Made by a program: the position numbers and the translations under genes
In this document: piece by piece, positions 15,526 through 23,180 of the stretch
How the letters are laid out: each line of letters opens with the position of its first letter
How positions within the stretch are numbered: position 1 is the first letter of the stretch
NCBI GenBank assembly: GCA_964445575.1
Contig: CAYULB010000019.1
Location: 1-37,349, forward strand
DNA from: WJMT01 sp964445575
GTDB lineage: Bacteria > Acidobacteriota > Aminicenantia > Aminicenantales > Aminicenantaceae
DNA length: 37,349 nucleotides
Direction of reading: 5' to 3'
Notes under the pieces: generated by a model
The model's input: only the letters and a program-made list of their open reading frames with translations
Databases searched by the model: none
Told to the model about the DNA's origin: nothing

Positions 15526-15573
15526 ATTAATAATATCGTTCAGCAGTCATGGAAAGTCATGGAAGGAGGAAAG

Positions 15574-16641
15574 ATGAAATATGCAGTCAAAGATATTGAA
15601 AAAAGGATAAAAAGATTTAAAACAAAAAATTTGATGAACCGACCCACACCTGTTTCCCGACTGAATAATTTGTCAGAACATTTCAAGGGTCCGGATATAT
15701 TCATAAAAAGAGATGACCTCACTGGCCTTGCTTTTGGAGGAAATAAATCCAGAAAGCTGGAGTATATTCTCCAAGATGTGATTGATAAAGGCTCGGATGT
15801 CGTTATCACATGGGGAAGCATTCAATCCAATTGGTGCCTCCAGACAGCTGCTGCTGCCAGGAAATTTGGAATAATACCGATTCTAATTTTATTTGATTCC
15901 TATGATGCCCCTAAAATGGACGGCAATCTTCTTCTTGATTTAATACTAGATGCAGACATAAGAATAAAAGAAGCAGAAAAAGGAAAAGTAGTGAAAGCGG
16001 AAGATGTCAAGCCTTTCCTAGAAGAAGTTCAAAATGAAGTTTTGGAGTGGGGCCACCAGCCCTATATTATTCCTATTGGCGGCTCTATGATCGGAGGTTC
16101 TATGAAAGAGCCGTTAGGAGCCGTGGCTTATGTGGATGCTTATTTGGAATTGAAGAGACAGATGGATTCCCTTGGGAAAGAGTTGGATTATATTGTTCTT
16201 GCCTCAGGTTCAGGCGGTACCCAGGCAGGGCTTTTAATAGGATCTAAAATTTGCGGAGATAAAACAAAAGTATTGGGGATAAGCGTGTCTGATGACAGGA
16301 AAAGCTTCAGCCTGGAAATCAAAGAAATTTCAGAAAAGACTCTAAACTGCTTAGACTTAAATACTGAAATTGATGATGATATTATTGTTTTGGATGATTA
16401 TATAGGAGAAGGATACGGAGCTTTAGACGAGAATGTTACTCAAGCTATTAGATCGATAGCTTTTTATGAAGGGATTTTTGTTGATCCCATATACACAGGA
16501 AAGGCTGTTTATGCTCTCTCTGACCTTATTCAAAAAGGTTATTTTACAAAAGATCACTGCGTATTATTCCTGCACACAGGAGGGACGCCAGCTCTTTTTC
16601 CTTATAAAGAGAAATTCAGAAACTTTCTATCCAAAAAATAA
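15574..16641 (+). CDS. PLP-dependent D-cysteine desulfhydrase / ACC deaminase family
   Basis: A fold-type II PLP enzyme, 355 residues from ATG 15574, which has AAGGAGGAAAG directly upstream; the in-frame ATG at 15559 lacks a site. The N-terminal IFIKRDDLTGLAFGGNKSRKLEY carries the PLP lysine in a setting shared by ACC deaminase and D-cysteine desulfhydrase; then WGSIQSNWCLQTAAAARKFG, ASGSGGTQAGLL for phosphate binding, and LHTGGTPALFPY at the C-terminus. The most likely activity is beta-elimination from D-cysteine or a related amino acid to pyruvate, ammonia and sulfide; sulfo-lyase or ACC deaminase are alternatives. It stands alone and converges with hflC. Confidence 0.85.
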   Translation: MKYAVKDIEKRIKRFKTKNLMNRPTPVSRLNNLSEHFKGPDIFIKRDDLTGLAFGGNKSRKLEYILQDVIDKGSDVVITWGSIQSNWCLQTAAAARKFGIIPILILFDSYDAPKMDGNLLLDLILDADIRIKEAEKGKVVKAEDVKPFLEEVQNEVLEWGHQPYIIPIGGSMIGGSMKEPLGAVAYVDAYLELKRQMDSLGKELDYIVLASGSGGTQAGLLIGSKICGDKTKVLGISVSDDRKSFSLEIKEISEKTLNCLDLNTEIDDDIIVLDDYIGEGYGALDENVTQAIRSIAFYEGIFVDPIYTGKAVYALSDLIQKGYFTKDHCVLFLHTGGTPALFPYKEKFRNFLSKK

Positions 16642-16653
16642 TTTTTGGTGTTT

Positions 16654-17598
16654 TTATTTGGAAGTCTTTTTCAAGTATTTCAGAAATTCAGCTTCTGTAG
16701 AAAGCAAAAGCCATGTTTTTTCATCCATGATTTTGCGGTATGCTTCCAAGGTTTTCATAAACTGATAGAATTCAGGATCAAGATTGTAGGCCTGGGCATA
16801 GATCCGGGTGGCCCCTGCATCTGCTTTCCCTCTAATCTCCTGGGATTTTCTGTAAGCTTCTGATTGTATTTTTTTGAGTTCTTTTTCTTTTTGACCACTG
16901 ATTTCTGCACTTCTGCCATCTCCTTCTGAGCGGTATTTTGAAGCAATCCGCTGTCTTTCTGCAATCATTCGGTCAAAGACCTTCTGCTGGACTTCATCTA
17001 CATAATTGATTCTTTTTATGCGAACATCTCTCAGCTCAATGCCGAATTCTTCAGTGATTTCTGATGACGTAATTAAAATGATTTCAGCGATTTTTTCTCT
17101 TCCGGTATTGATTTTTCTCAATTCTTCCTTTTCTAAAATAAATTCAAGTTCTTCTGAGATTTCAAATTCTCTGTTTGAAGAACGGACCAGTTCGATCAAA
17201 TCATAGTTGGCGACTGTATTTCTTGTCTCTCCGTCTATGATATCATCCAGTCTGGATTGGGCTCCTCTTTCATCGTAAACCCGCTGGAAAAAGGTTAATG
17301 GCTCTTTGATCCTCCATCTGGCATAAGTATCTACCCATATGTATTTTTTATCTTTAGTGGGAATTTGATTTGCGGATCCGTCCCATTCCAGCCACCTTTT
17401 TTCAAAATAGTTCGCTTTTTGAATAAAAGGCATTTTTATGTGAAGCCCGGCCTCTGTTATGGTTCCTCCAATGGGCTCACCGAATTGGGTAATGATGACC
17501 TGGTTCATTTCAGAGACTATAAAAAGAGCATCAGTAAGGATCAACAGAATGAGGAATGCGGCAACAATAAGTAAGGCATATTTAGTCTGTTTATTCAC
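16654..17598 (-). CDS. hflC: HflC-like SPFH/band 7 membrane protein
   Basis: Partner of HflK in the membrane complex that surrounds and modulates the FtsH protease. 314 residues: one N-terminal transmembrane helix (about 8-28), then the band 7 domain (VSEMNQVIITQFGEPIGGTI, AGLHIKMPFIQKANYFEKR), a long coiled coil (VFDRMIAERQRIASKYRSEG) and a C-terminal region with DPEFYQFMKTLEAYRKIM, typical of HflC. The start is GTG, overlapping the hflK stop as GTGA, with the GGAGG inside the end of hflK. Orthology is supported by order and overlap. Confidence 0.93.
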   Translation of the reverse strand: MNKQTKYALLIVAAFLILLILTDALFIVSEMNQVIITQFGEPIGGTITEAGLHIKMPFIQKANYFEKRWLEWDGSANQIPTKDKKYIWVDTYARWRIKEPLTFFQRVYDERGAQSRLDDIIDGETRNTVANYDLIELVRSSNREFEISEELEFILEKEELRKINTGREKIAEIILITSSEITEEFGIELRDVRIKRINYVDEVQQKVFDRMIAERQRIASKYRSEGDGRSAEISGQKEKELKKIQSEAYRKSQEIRGKADAGATRIYAQAYNLDPEFYQFMKTLEAYRKIMDEKTWLLLSTEAEFLKYLKKTSK

Positions 17599-18569
17599 TT
17601 TTTTTCCTCCTTTCCAAAGTTTAAAAGAGGCAGTATGTTTTTCTGCGCCTCATCAAAAATGATTTTGGTGTCGATATTAGGCAGTATCTCTTCTATCGCT
17701 TCAAGATAAAGTCTTTTCCGGGTGACTAGGGGAGCTCTAGAATATTCCCGGTAAATATCAATGAATCTCTGTGAGTCTCCTTGAGCATTGTTGACTCTTT
17801 CTGTGGCATATCCTTCAGCCGATCTTATGGTCTGCTCGGCCTCTCCTGCTGCTTTGGGAATAATCTTGTTGTATTCAGACCAAGCTTCATTGATTTTTCT
17901 TTCTTTTTCCTGAAGAGACTCATTCACTTCATTAAATGAAGGCTTTACAGGGTCCGGAGGGTTGACGTCCTGGAAGATGAGCTGGTTTACAGTGATCCCT
18001 ATTTCATATAGATTGCAAAGTTCTTGGAGTTCCTCTTGGGCTTGAAGAGCGATGCGGGACCGGCCTATGGTGATAATCTCATCCACAGAATTGTCTCCGA
18101 TTATTCTCCTGACTACTGCTTCAGTCATACAGCGGAAGGTATAATCCACATCTCTAACTTTGAAAAGATATTTATAAGGGTCAATTATTCGGTATTGAAC
18201 GATCCATTCTGCAACCACTACATTCAAGTCTCCAGTCAGCATCACTGATTCTTTCTGCCCCTCCTGAGTGATTCTGTATTCAGTGCGAACCCCTGGCTTT
18301 GTGGTTCTGAATCCAAACTCCATTTTCAGCTGTCTTTGGACTGGAACTTTGATCAATTTTTCTATTCCAGGCAGTTTAAAATGAAGTCCTGGGTCAGTGG
18401 TTCGTACAAAATTTCCTAAGCGAAGAATGATTCCTACTTCTTCTGGCTCTATTTGATACATAGAGCTTGCAAGGAGAATGATAATGACTACAGCTGCAAT
18501 CCCTATTTTTACGTATTTTGGGTTGATTTTAGGCAGCTTGAAGTCCATACTTGGAAAATCATTTGCCAT
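17595..18569 (-). CDS. hflK: HflK-like SPFH/band 7 membrane protein
   Basis: FtsH-modulating membrane protein, 324 residues from ATG 18569, which follows GCAGGAGGT; the open frame from GTG 18584 would place the ribosome site inside the gene. One transmembrane helix (about 20-40) precedes the band 7 core YQIEPEEVGIILRLGNFVR and DPGLHFKLPGIEKLIKVPVQ. Coiled coil AEGYATERVNNAQGDSQRF and the terminal LEAIEEILPNIDTKIIFDE are typical of HflK. It overlaps hflC by 4 nt. The glycine-rich N-terminal tail of enterobacterial HflK is missing, as in many phyla. Confidence 0.93.
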   Translation of the reverse strand: MANDFPSMDFKLPKINPKYVKIGIAAVVIIILLASSMYQIEPEEVGIILRLGNFVRTTDPGLHFKLPGIEKLIKVPVQRQLKMEFGFRTTKPGVRTEYRITQEGQKESVMLTGDLNVVVAEWIVQYRIIDPYKYLFKVRDVDYTFRCMTEAVVRRIIGDNSVDEIITIGRSRIALQAQEELQELCNLYEIGITVNQLIFQDVNPPDPVKPSFNEVNESLQEKERKINEAWSEYNKIIPKAAGEAEQTIRSAEGYATERVNNAQGDSQRFIDIYREYSRAPLVTRKRLYLEAIEEILPNIDTKIIFDEAQKNILPLLNFGKEEKK

Positions 18570-18606
18570 TGATACCTCCTGCACAGTTAAATTTGCTTAA
18601 ATCATA

Positions 18607-18978
18607 TCACATATAGATAGGATTATAAAGAAAAGGGGGATTTAGGTCTTTTTTTTTTATTAAAGATAGAGCCTGTTCCAGTTTTTCTAAAGAGCTATGA
18701 AGAATCTCCATTTGAGAAGGATCCAGTATTTTAACATTTTTAACTCCGGCACCGGTTAGAATAAGAAGAATTTTGTTATAAGGGTTCAGCTTTTTTTCTG
18801 CTTGCAGTTGAAAAAGACCGGCCAGAGAAGCCGCTGAAGCAGGAAGGCAGAAGAGGCCCTCGTATTCAGCGAGAAGGCTTTGTGCTCTTAGAATTTCATT
18901 GTCAGTTACAGAAATAATCTGTCCATTGAGTTCCTTAGAATATTTTTTTTTGCAGAATAAGCATTCAAAATGGTTCAT
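18607..18978 (-). pseudogene. thrC: Internally deleted threonine synthase remnant
   Basis: A 123-codon frame joining both ends of a threonine synthase. The first ~16 residues (MNHFECLFCKKKYSKE) look like the zinc-type N-terminus, with one CXXC pair. The rest matches the C-terminal domain: GQIISVTDNEILRAQSLLAE, then YEGLFCLPASAASLAGL and LILTGAGVKN. About 250-300 residues, including the PLP lysine and most of the active site, are missing, so it cannot be catalytic. The junction is in frame and no premature stop has accumulated, suggesting a recent deletion or a retained fragment. No ribosome site precedes the ATG. It sits between hflK and repeat copy D. Confidence 0.75.
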
Positions 18979-19023
18979 GATTTAAGTTTAAAATTTTTTG
19001 CGCAAAGTATAAAGCATTTTTAG

Positions 19024-19114
19024 CCTGACCTATTCATAAAAAAATGGCGACGTTTTCATTTTCATGCCCTGACGCCTCGCATCTGCCGCAATCTTGACTC
19101 GTGAATAATCCAGG
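19024..19114 (+). repeat. MITE-like repeat copy D, complete 91-bp form
   Basis: Begins CCTGACCTATTCATAAAAA and ends GTGAATAATCCAGG, so the tips share CCTG-N4-ATTCA in inverted orientation. TTAG precedes (19020-19023) and TTAG follows (19115-19118), a plausible 4-bp target duplication. The reverse complement is identical to all 51 visible bases of copy G. It contains no ORF of note. It lies between the threonine synthase remnant and tadA. Confidence 0.8.
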
Positions 19115-19182
19115 TTAGTAGCATGAAAGCGAGAGACCTTATTTTAAAAAGATCAAAAGGAGATTTGTAAATTAAAAGAATA

Positions 19183-19650
19183 ATGAGTAGAATCGAGACT
19201 ATGGATAGAAATGACCAGTATTATATGGAGCTGGCCTTAGTTGAAGCCCAAAAAGCTCTGCGGGTAGAGGAAGTGCCAGTGGGTGCGTTGGTGGTGTCAG
19301 GAGAAAAAATAATAAGCCGGGCTTATAATCAATGCATTGCTTTCAATGACCCTACCGCGCATGCAGAAATAATCTCCATAAGAAAAGCATGTCAAAAACT
19401 AAAGAATTATAGGTTAACTGAGTGTGAAATATACGTGACTTTGGAACCCTGCCCCATGTGTGTGGGAGCCATTGTTTTGGCTAGAATTAAAAGATTGGTT
19501 TATGGAGTCTCTGACCCCAAAGGAGGAGGGGTCCATTCTATCCTTGAATTTCCTTTTGAAAAAACAAATCATTCCGCAGCAATAGAAAGCGGAATTCTAG
19601 AAAAAGAATGCCGTAAGATCTTAAAAGATTTCTTTAGGGCAAAAAGATAA
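19183..19650 (+). CDS. tadA: tRNA-specific adenosine deaminase
   Basis: Deaminates A34 to inosine in tRNA-Arg(ACG). 155 residues with the zinc deaminase core: TAHAEIISIRKA (catalytic glutamate and zinc histidine) and TLEPCPMCVGAI (zinc cysteines), followed by the tRNA-contacting region YGVSDPKGGGVHS. The start is uncertain: ATG 19183 lies 19 nt after AAAGGAG, ATG 19201 is further, and in-frame ATT or ATA codons lie nearer the ribosome site. A tRNA-Ser gene follows after 15 bp and may share its transcript. Confidence 0.94.
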   Translation: MSRIETMDRNDQYYMELALVEAQKALRVEEVPVGALVVSGEKIISRAYNQCIAFNDPTAHAEIISIRKACQKLKNYRLTECEIYVTLEPCPMCVGAIVLARIKRLVYGVSDPKGGGVHSILEFPFEKTNHSAAIESGILEKECRKILKDFFRAKR

Positions 19651-19665
19651 ATTTCAAATGAAAAT

Positions 19666-19754
19666 GGAGAGGTGGCCGAGTGGTTTAAGGCGGCGGTCTC
19701 GAAAACCGCTATCCAGAGTATTCTGGGTCGTGGGTTCGAATCCCACCCTCTCCG
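19666..19754 (+). tRNA. tRNA-Ser (anticodon CGA)
   Basis: The acceptor GGAGAGG pairs with CCTCTCC; discriminator G at 19754. The anticodon stem GCGGT/ACCGC closes the loop CTCGAAA, giving CGA, which reads UCG. A long variable arm and T-loop GTTCGAATC are present, as in class II tRNAs. CCA is not encoded. Confidence 0.95.
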
Positions 19755-19781
19755 TCTGTTTTCACTTTCATGGTCATTTTT

Positions 19782-20186
19782 TTACGAATAAGTCTGAGTA
19801 GATGCCGAATGAAGTGATTTTGAGCAGGGCTTTAAAAGATAGATATCTGCAGCCAGGTGACCTAAGGTCATGGAAACAGCAGAACATACGGCTCCCACTA
19901 GACCTAACCACTTTATGGTGAATATAAGTAAGAGCACCACACCTATGAGTTCTATTAATGTGGCCATGGTTATGGGCTTGGTTTTTTCGTTTTTTATGAT
20001 AATCGCCCTCTGGAAACACAGCATCACACTCAAGCCGAGTAGAAGCGAGAGGATTCGAGTAGGAAGAATTGAAAATAGAGAGAGTTCAAGAGAAAGGCCC
20101 CTCAGCAGCCATCATCAACCAGGTCGCGGCAAGGGGAAGCCAAAAAAAACTTTCTTAAGGGACAGTTCAGATTTTTGTGATGGCAT
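19782..20186 (-). pseudogene. Remnant of a polysaccharide flippase-like membrane protein
   Basis: On the minus strand ATG 20186 opens MPSQKSELSLKKVFFGFPLP; a one-base shift then continues TWLMMAAEGPFLS; after a further shift and a large internal loss, ILPTRILSLLLGLSVMLCFQ, RAIIIKNEKTKPITMATLIE and LVGAVCSAVSMTLGHLAADI follow to the stop. The N-terminal pieces resemble the start (FPLALTWLMMAxEGPFL type) and the later piece the end of MATE-like polysaccharide or lipid flippases, from memory of that family. Several hundred residues are missing. The open frame on the plus strand at 19870-20223 is its shadow. It lies between two tRNA-Ser genes. Confidence 0.65.
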
Positions 20187-20268
20187 TGATGATGAATTTA
20201 AACCTTCAATCTTTACTCTTTGATTGTTTTTTGGTAATTTAGGTAACCCAGTTATTCAAGCTCTGTTC

Positions 20269-20359
20269 GGAGAGGTGTCCGAGTGGCTTAAGGAGCACGC
20301 TTGGAAAGCGTGTGTACGGTAACTCCGTACCATGGGTTCGAATCCCATCCTCTCCGCCA
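20269..20359 (+). tRNA. tRNA-Ser (anticodon GGA), CCA encoded
   Basis: The acceptor GGAGAGG pairs with CCTCTCC; discriminator G at 20356, followed by a genomically encoded CCA (20357-20359). The anticodon stem CACGC/GCGTG closes TTGGAAA, giving GGA, which reads UCC and UCU. Variable-arm stem TACGG/CCGTA and T-loop GTTCGAATC are present. It shares acceptor and T-arm with the tRNA-Ser(CGA) 515 bp upstream. Confidence 0.95.
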
Positions 20360-20400
20360 CTTCTTTTTCTTTTATTATTCAAAAAGGCTCTAAATTTCAA

Positions 20401-21792
20401 TCAATCATAATACTCTATTTTGGGATATTTCTTAAAAAAGGACTTTGTGGTCGCGGCCACGGTTCCACCTAAAAAAGCAAGAGCAATGAGATTGGGAAAT
20501 GCCATAAATGCATTGGCAATATCACCTATATAAAAAACTAGCTCTATGGATATAAGAGACCCTAATAACACCAGACAAACATAGATGACTCGGTAGGGGA
20601 AAGTAACCTTTTCTCCAAAAATGTATTTCATGCACTGCTCTCCATAATAGTACCAGCCAAGCAAGGTGGAATATCCAAAAAGAAAGGAAGAGAATGCCAC
20701 TACCAGTCCTCCTGCTACAGGGACCGTGGAAGAAAACGAAGCCGCAGTCATGGCAGTTCCATCCAGGCCGCTCTGCCACATGCCTGTAGACATATTGATA
20801 AGTGCTGTGAGAGTACAGACGATGATGGTATCTATAAAAACTTCCCCCACTCCAATGAGTCCCTGATGAACCGGTGAGGGAGTTTGGGCTGCTGCATGGG
20901 CTATGGGAGCGCTGCCCAAACCAGCTTCATTGGTCAAAAGACCCCGTCTGAATCCCATTTGAAGCGCATGTTTAACAGTGGCCCCCATAAACCCTCCTAC
21001 AGCTGCGGTAGGAGTGAAAGCATGCTGAAATATAAGGACAAAAACTTGAGGGACTTTTTCAATGTTGGAAAATATGACAACAAAGCCAAAAACAAAATAG
21101 ATGATACACATGGTGGGGACCAGCTTCTCAGCAACGGAACCTATCCGCTTGATTCCTCCGATGATCACGAGGCTGACCAGAACTGTTATGATGATGCCGG
21201 TCAATATTTTTGGGACTCCGAATTCACTGTTGAATGCCAAAGCCATCTGATTAGCCTGCATCATATTTCCGGTCCCAAAAAGTGCGGCAAATGCTCCGAA
21301 TATCGCAAAGGCTATAGCCAGAATGCGGCCCAGTTTTTTATTCTTTAAACCATTTTTCATATAGTACATGGGACCACCGGCAATGGTTCCATCTGAATAT
21401 TTTTCTCTGTACTTGACACCAAGGAGAGCTTCAGAGTATTTTGTGGCCATTCCAGCAAATCCGCATATCCACATCCAGAATATCGCTCCCGGTCCCCCTG
21501 TGAAAAGTGCTGTTGCCACTCCTCCTATATTACCGTTTCCTACTGTTGCTGCCAGAGCAGTGGATAAAGCGGCAAAGGGGGAAACATCCCCATCATGCTT
21601 TTTTAACGATTTTTTTCCCAAAAAACCACTGAAAATAAGTTTGAATCCTGCTCTTAGTCGAGTGAATTGAATAAATCCGGTCTTGATGGTCAGCCACGCA
21701 CCCACTGCAAAAAGGATGAAAAGCATGTAAGACCAAATATATTCAGCAGAGTTGGTAATGAATTGAGTCAGGCCGGCATAAAATTCTTGCAT
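20401..21792 (-). CDS. Sodium:alanine (AGCS family) symporter
   Basis: Inner-membrane importer of alanine or glycine coupled to sodium. 463 residues, the usual length, with about ten to eleven transmembrane segments. Family signatures: LSTALAATVGNGNIGGVATA with substrate and sodium contacts, GGPGAIFWMWICGFAGMATKYSEALLGVKYR, GGPMYYMKNGL, and MGFRRGLLTNEAGLGSAPIAHAAAQ, whose core is TNEAGLGSAPIAHAAA. AAGGAGAA precedes the ATG. It diverges from ornithine aminotransferase, consistent with amino-acid catabolism. Confidence 0.95.
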   Translation of the reverse strand: MQEFYAGLTQFITNSAEYIWSYMLFILFAVGAWLTIKTGFIQFTRLRAGFKLIFSGFLGKKSLKKHDGDVSPFAALSTALAATVGNGNIGGVATALFTGGPGAIFWMWICGFAGMATKYSEALLGVKYREKYSDGTIAGGPMYYMKNGLKNKKLGRILAIAFAIFGAFAALFGTGNMMQANQMALAFNSEFGVPKILTGIIITVLVSLVIIGGIKRIGSVAEKLVPTMCIIYFVFGFVVIFSNIEKVPQVFVLIFQHAFTPTAAVGGFMGATVKHALQMGFRRGLLTNEAGLGSAPIAHAAAQTPSPVHQGLIGVGEVFIDTIIVCTLTALINMSTGMWQSGLDGTAMTAASFSSTVPVAGGLVVAFSSFLFGYSTLLGWYYYGEQCMKYIFGEKVTFPYRVIYVCLVLLGSLISIELVFYIGDIANAFMAFPNLIALAFLGGTVAATTKSFFKKYPKIEYYD

Positions 21793-21877
21793 GATTTTCT
21801 CCTTTAAAATCAGGGCAAAAAATGTTAATTATATTGCTAGCTTTATAGCATAAAATAATAATGTTAACAACAAAGGA

Positions 21878-21907
21878 TTGAATTTGGATAGGAATTTTTG
21901 GTATAAA
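21878..21907 (+). promoter_or_regulatory. Likely promoter of rocD
   Basis: TTGAAT at 21878-21883 and TATAAA at 21902-21907 with an 18-bp spacer, in the region shared with the divergent symporter gene. A short inverted repeat TGCTA/TAGCA lies near 21834-21850 and could serve regulation of either gene. Confidence 0.45.
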
Positions 21908-21974
21908 TTTCAAGTAAACTATAATAATGTTCAAATAAGCTCAAAAAACCGATCAAATAAAAAAGGATAAAAAA

Positions 21975-23180
21975 ATGGATACAAAATTTTATATTGACAT
22001 GGAAGATATTTATGGTGCCCATAATTACAATCCCTTGGATGTTGTTTTGACTAAAGGGAAAGGAATCTGGGTTTGGGATGCAGAAGACAACAAATACCTT
22101 GATTTTCTGAGTGGTTATTCTGCTGTCAATCACGGCCACTGTCATCCTCGTATAGTCAAAACCATGTATGAACAGGCAAAAAATTTGACTTTAACTTCTA
22201 GGGCTTTTAGAAACAATCAATGGCCGATGCTGGCCAAAGAATTGTGCGATCTTACTGGATATGAGATGGTTTTAGCAATGAATTCAGGTGCCGAGGCTGT
22301 AGAAACGGCTCTGAAAGCAGCCCGCATGTGGGGATACCAAAAAAAAGGGATCCCGGAGAATCATGCTGAAATCATCACTTGTGAAAACAATTTTCACGGA
22401 AGAACCATTACGGTAATCAGTTTTTCTACAGAGGAGCATTATAAAAAAGATTTTGGCCCTTTCACTCCTGGTTTCATTCAAATTCCCTATGGAGATATTG
22501 ACGAACTTGAAAAGGCCATAACTCCCAATACAGCTGCCTTTCTTGTAGAGCCTGTTCAAGCTGAAGCAGGTATTATTCTGCCCCCTGAAGGATATTTAAG
22601 GGAAGCCAAAAAGATATGTGAAAAAAACAATGTCCTGTTCATTGCGGACGAGATCCAAACAGGATTGGGCAGGACCGGGAGATTGTTTGCTTGCCAACAT
22701 GATGGAGTGAAGCCTGATATTGCTGTGATAGGGAAATCATTGGGAGGGGGATGTTATGCTGTTTCCGCTGCTGTTTCCAGCAGGGAAATTCTAGGGGTTT
22801 TTACTCCAGGCTCCCACGGCTCAACTTTTGGAGCCAATCCTCTGGCTTGTGCTGTGGCCCGGGAAGCTTTAAAGGTCATGGAAGAAGAAAATCTCAATGA
22901 AAATGCAGAAGAACAGGGGACATATTTCTTAAAAAAACTCAAATCCTTGAAGAGTAAATACATAAAGGAAGTAAGAGGAAAAGGTCTTCTTATAGGAATC
23001 GAATTAAAACAGGAAGCAGGGGGGGCCAGACGCTTTTGTGAGGCTCTGATGAAAGAAGGAATGCTCTGCAAAGAAACCCATGAAAATGTAATCCGTTTTG
23101 CACCCCCTCTTATCATTAAAAAGAAAGAGCTGGATTGGGCTTTTAAGAGAATCAAGAAAGTATTTAAAGAAATCGATTGA
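21975..23180 (+). CDS. rocD: Ornithine aminotransferase
   Basis: PLP-dependent transfer of the delta-amino group of ornithine to 2-oxoglutarate, giving glutamate semialdehyde; used in arginine and ornithine catabolism or proline synthesis. 401 residues, class III aminotransferase fold. Seen are YLDFLSGYSAVNHGHCHPRI, MNSGAEAVETALKAAR, FHGRTITVISFSTE, FLVEPVQAEAGI, IADEIQTGLGRTGRLFACQH, and VIGKSLGGGCY with the PLP lysine. These match the ornithine rather than the acetylornithine enzyme well. It ends in a 17-bp convergent overlap with the exporter gene. AAAGGA lies before the ATG. Confidence 0.94.
   Translation: MDTKFYIDMEDIYGAHNYNPLDVVLTKGKGIWVWDAEDNKYLDFLSGYSAVNHGHCHPRIVKTMYEQAKNLTLTSRAFRNNQWPMLAKELCDLTGYEMVLAMNSGAEAVETALKAARMWGYQKKGIPENHAEIITCENNFHGRTITVISFSTEEHYKKDFGPFTPGFIQIPYGDIDELEKAITPNTAAFLVEPVQAEAGIILPPEGYLREAKKICEKNNVLFIADEIQTGLGRTGRLFACQHDGVKPDIAVIGKSLGGGCYAVSAAVSSREILGVFTPGSHGSTFGANPLACAVAREALKVMEEENLNENAEEQGTYFLKKLKSLKSKYIKEVRGKGLLIGIELKQEAGGARRFCEALMKEGMLCKETHENVIRFAPPLIIKKKELDWAFKRIKKVFKEID

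Noticed and set aside
19870..20223. 117-codon plus-strand ORF between the tRNA-Ser genes
   Set aside because: The opposite strand carries recognisable flippase pieces; the plus-strand product is a mirror of these.
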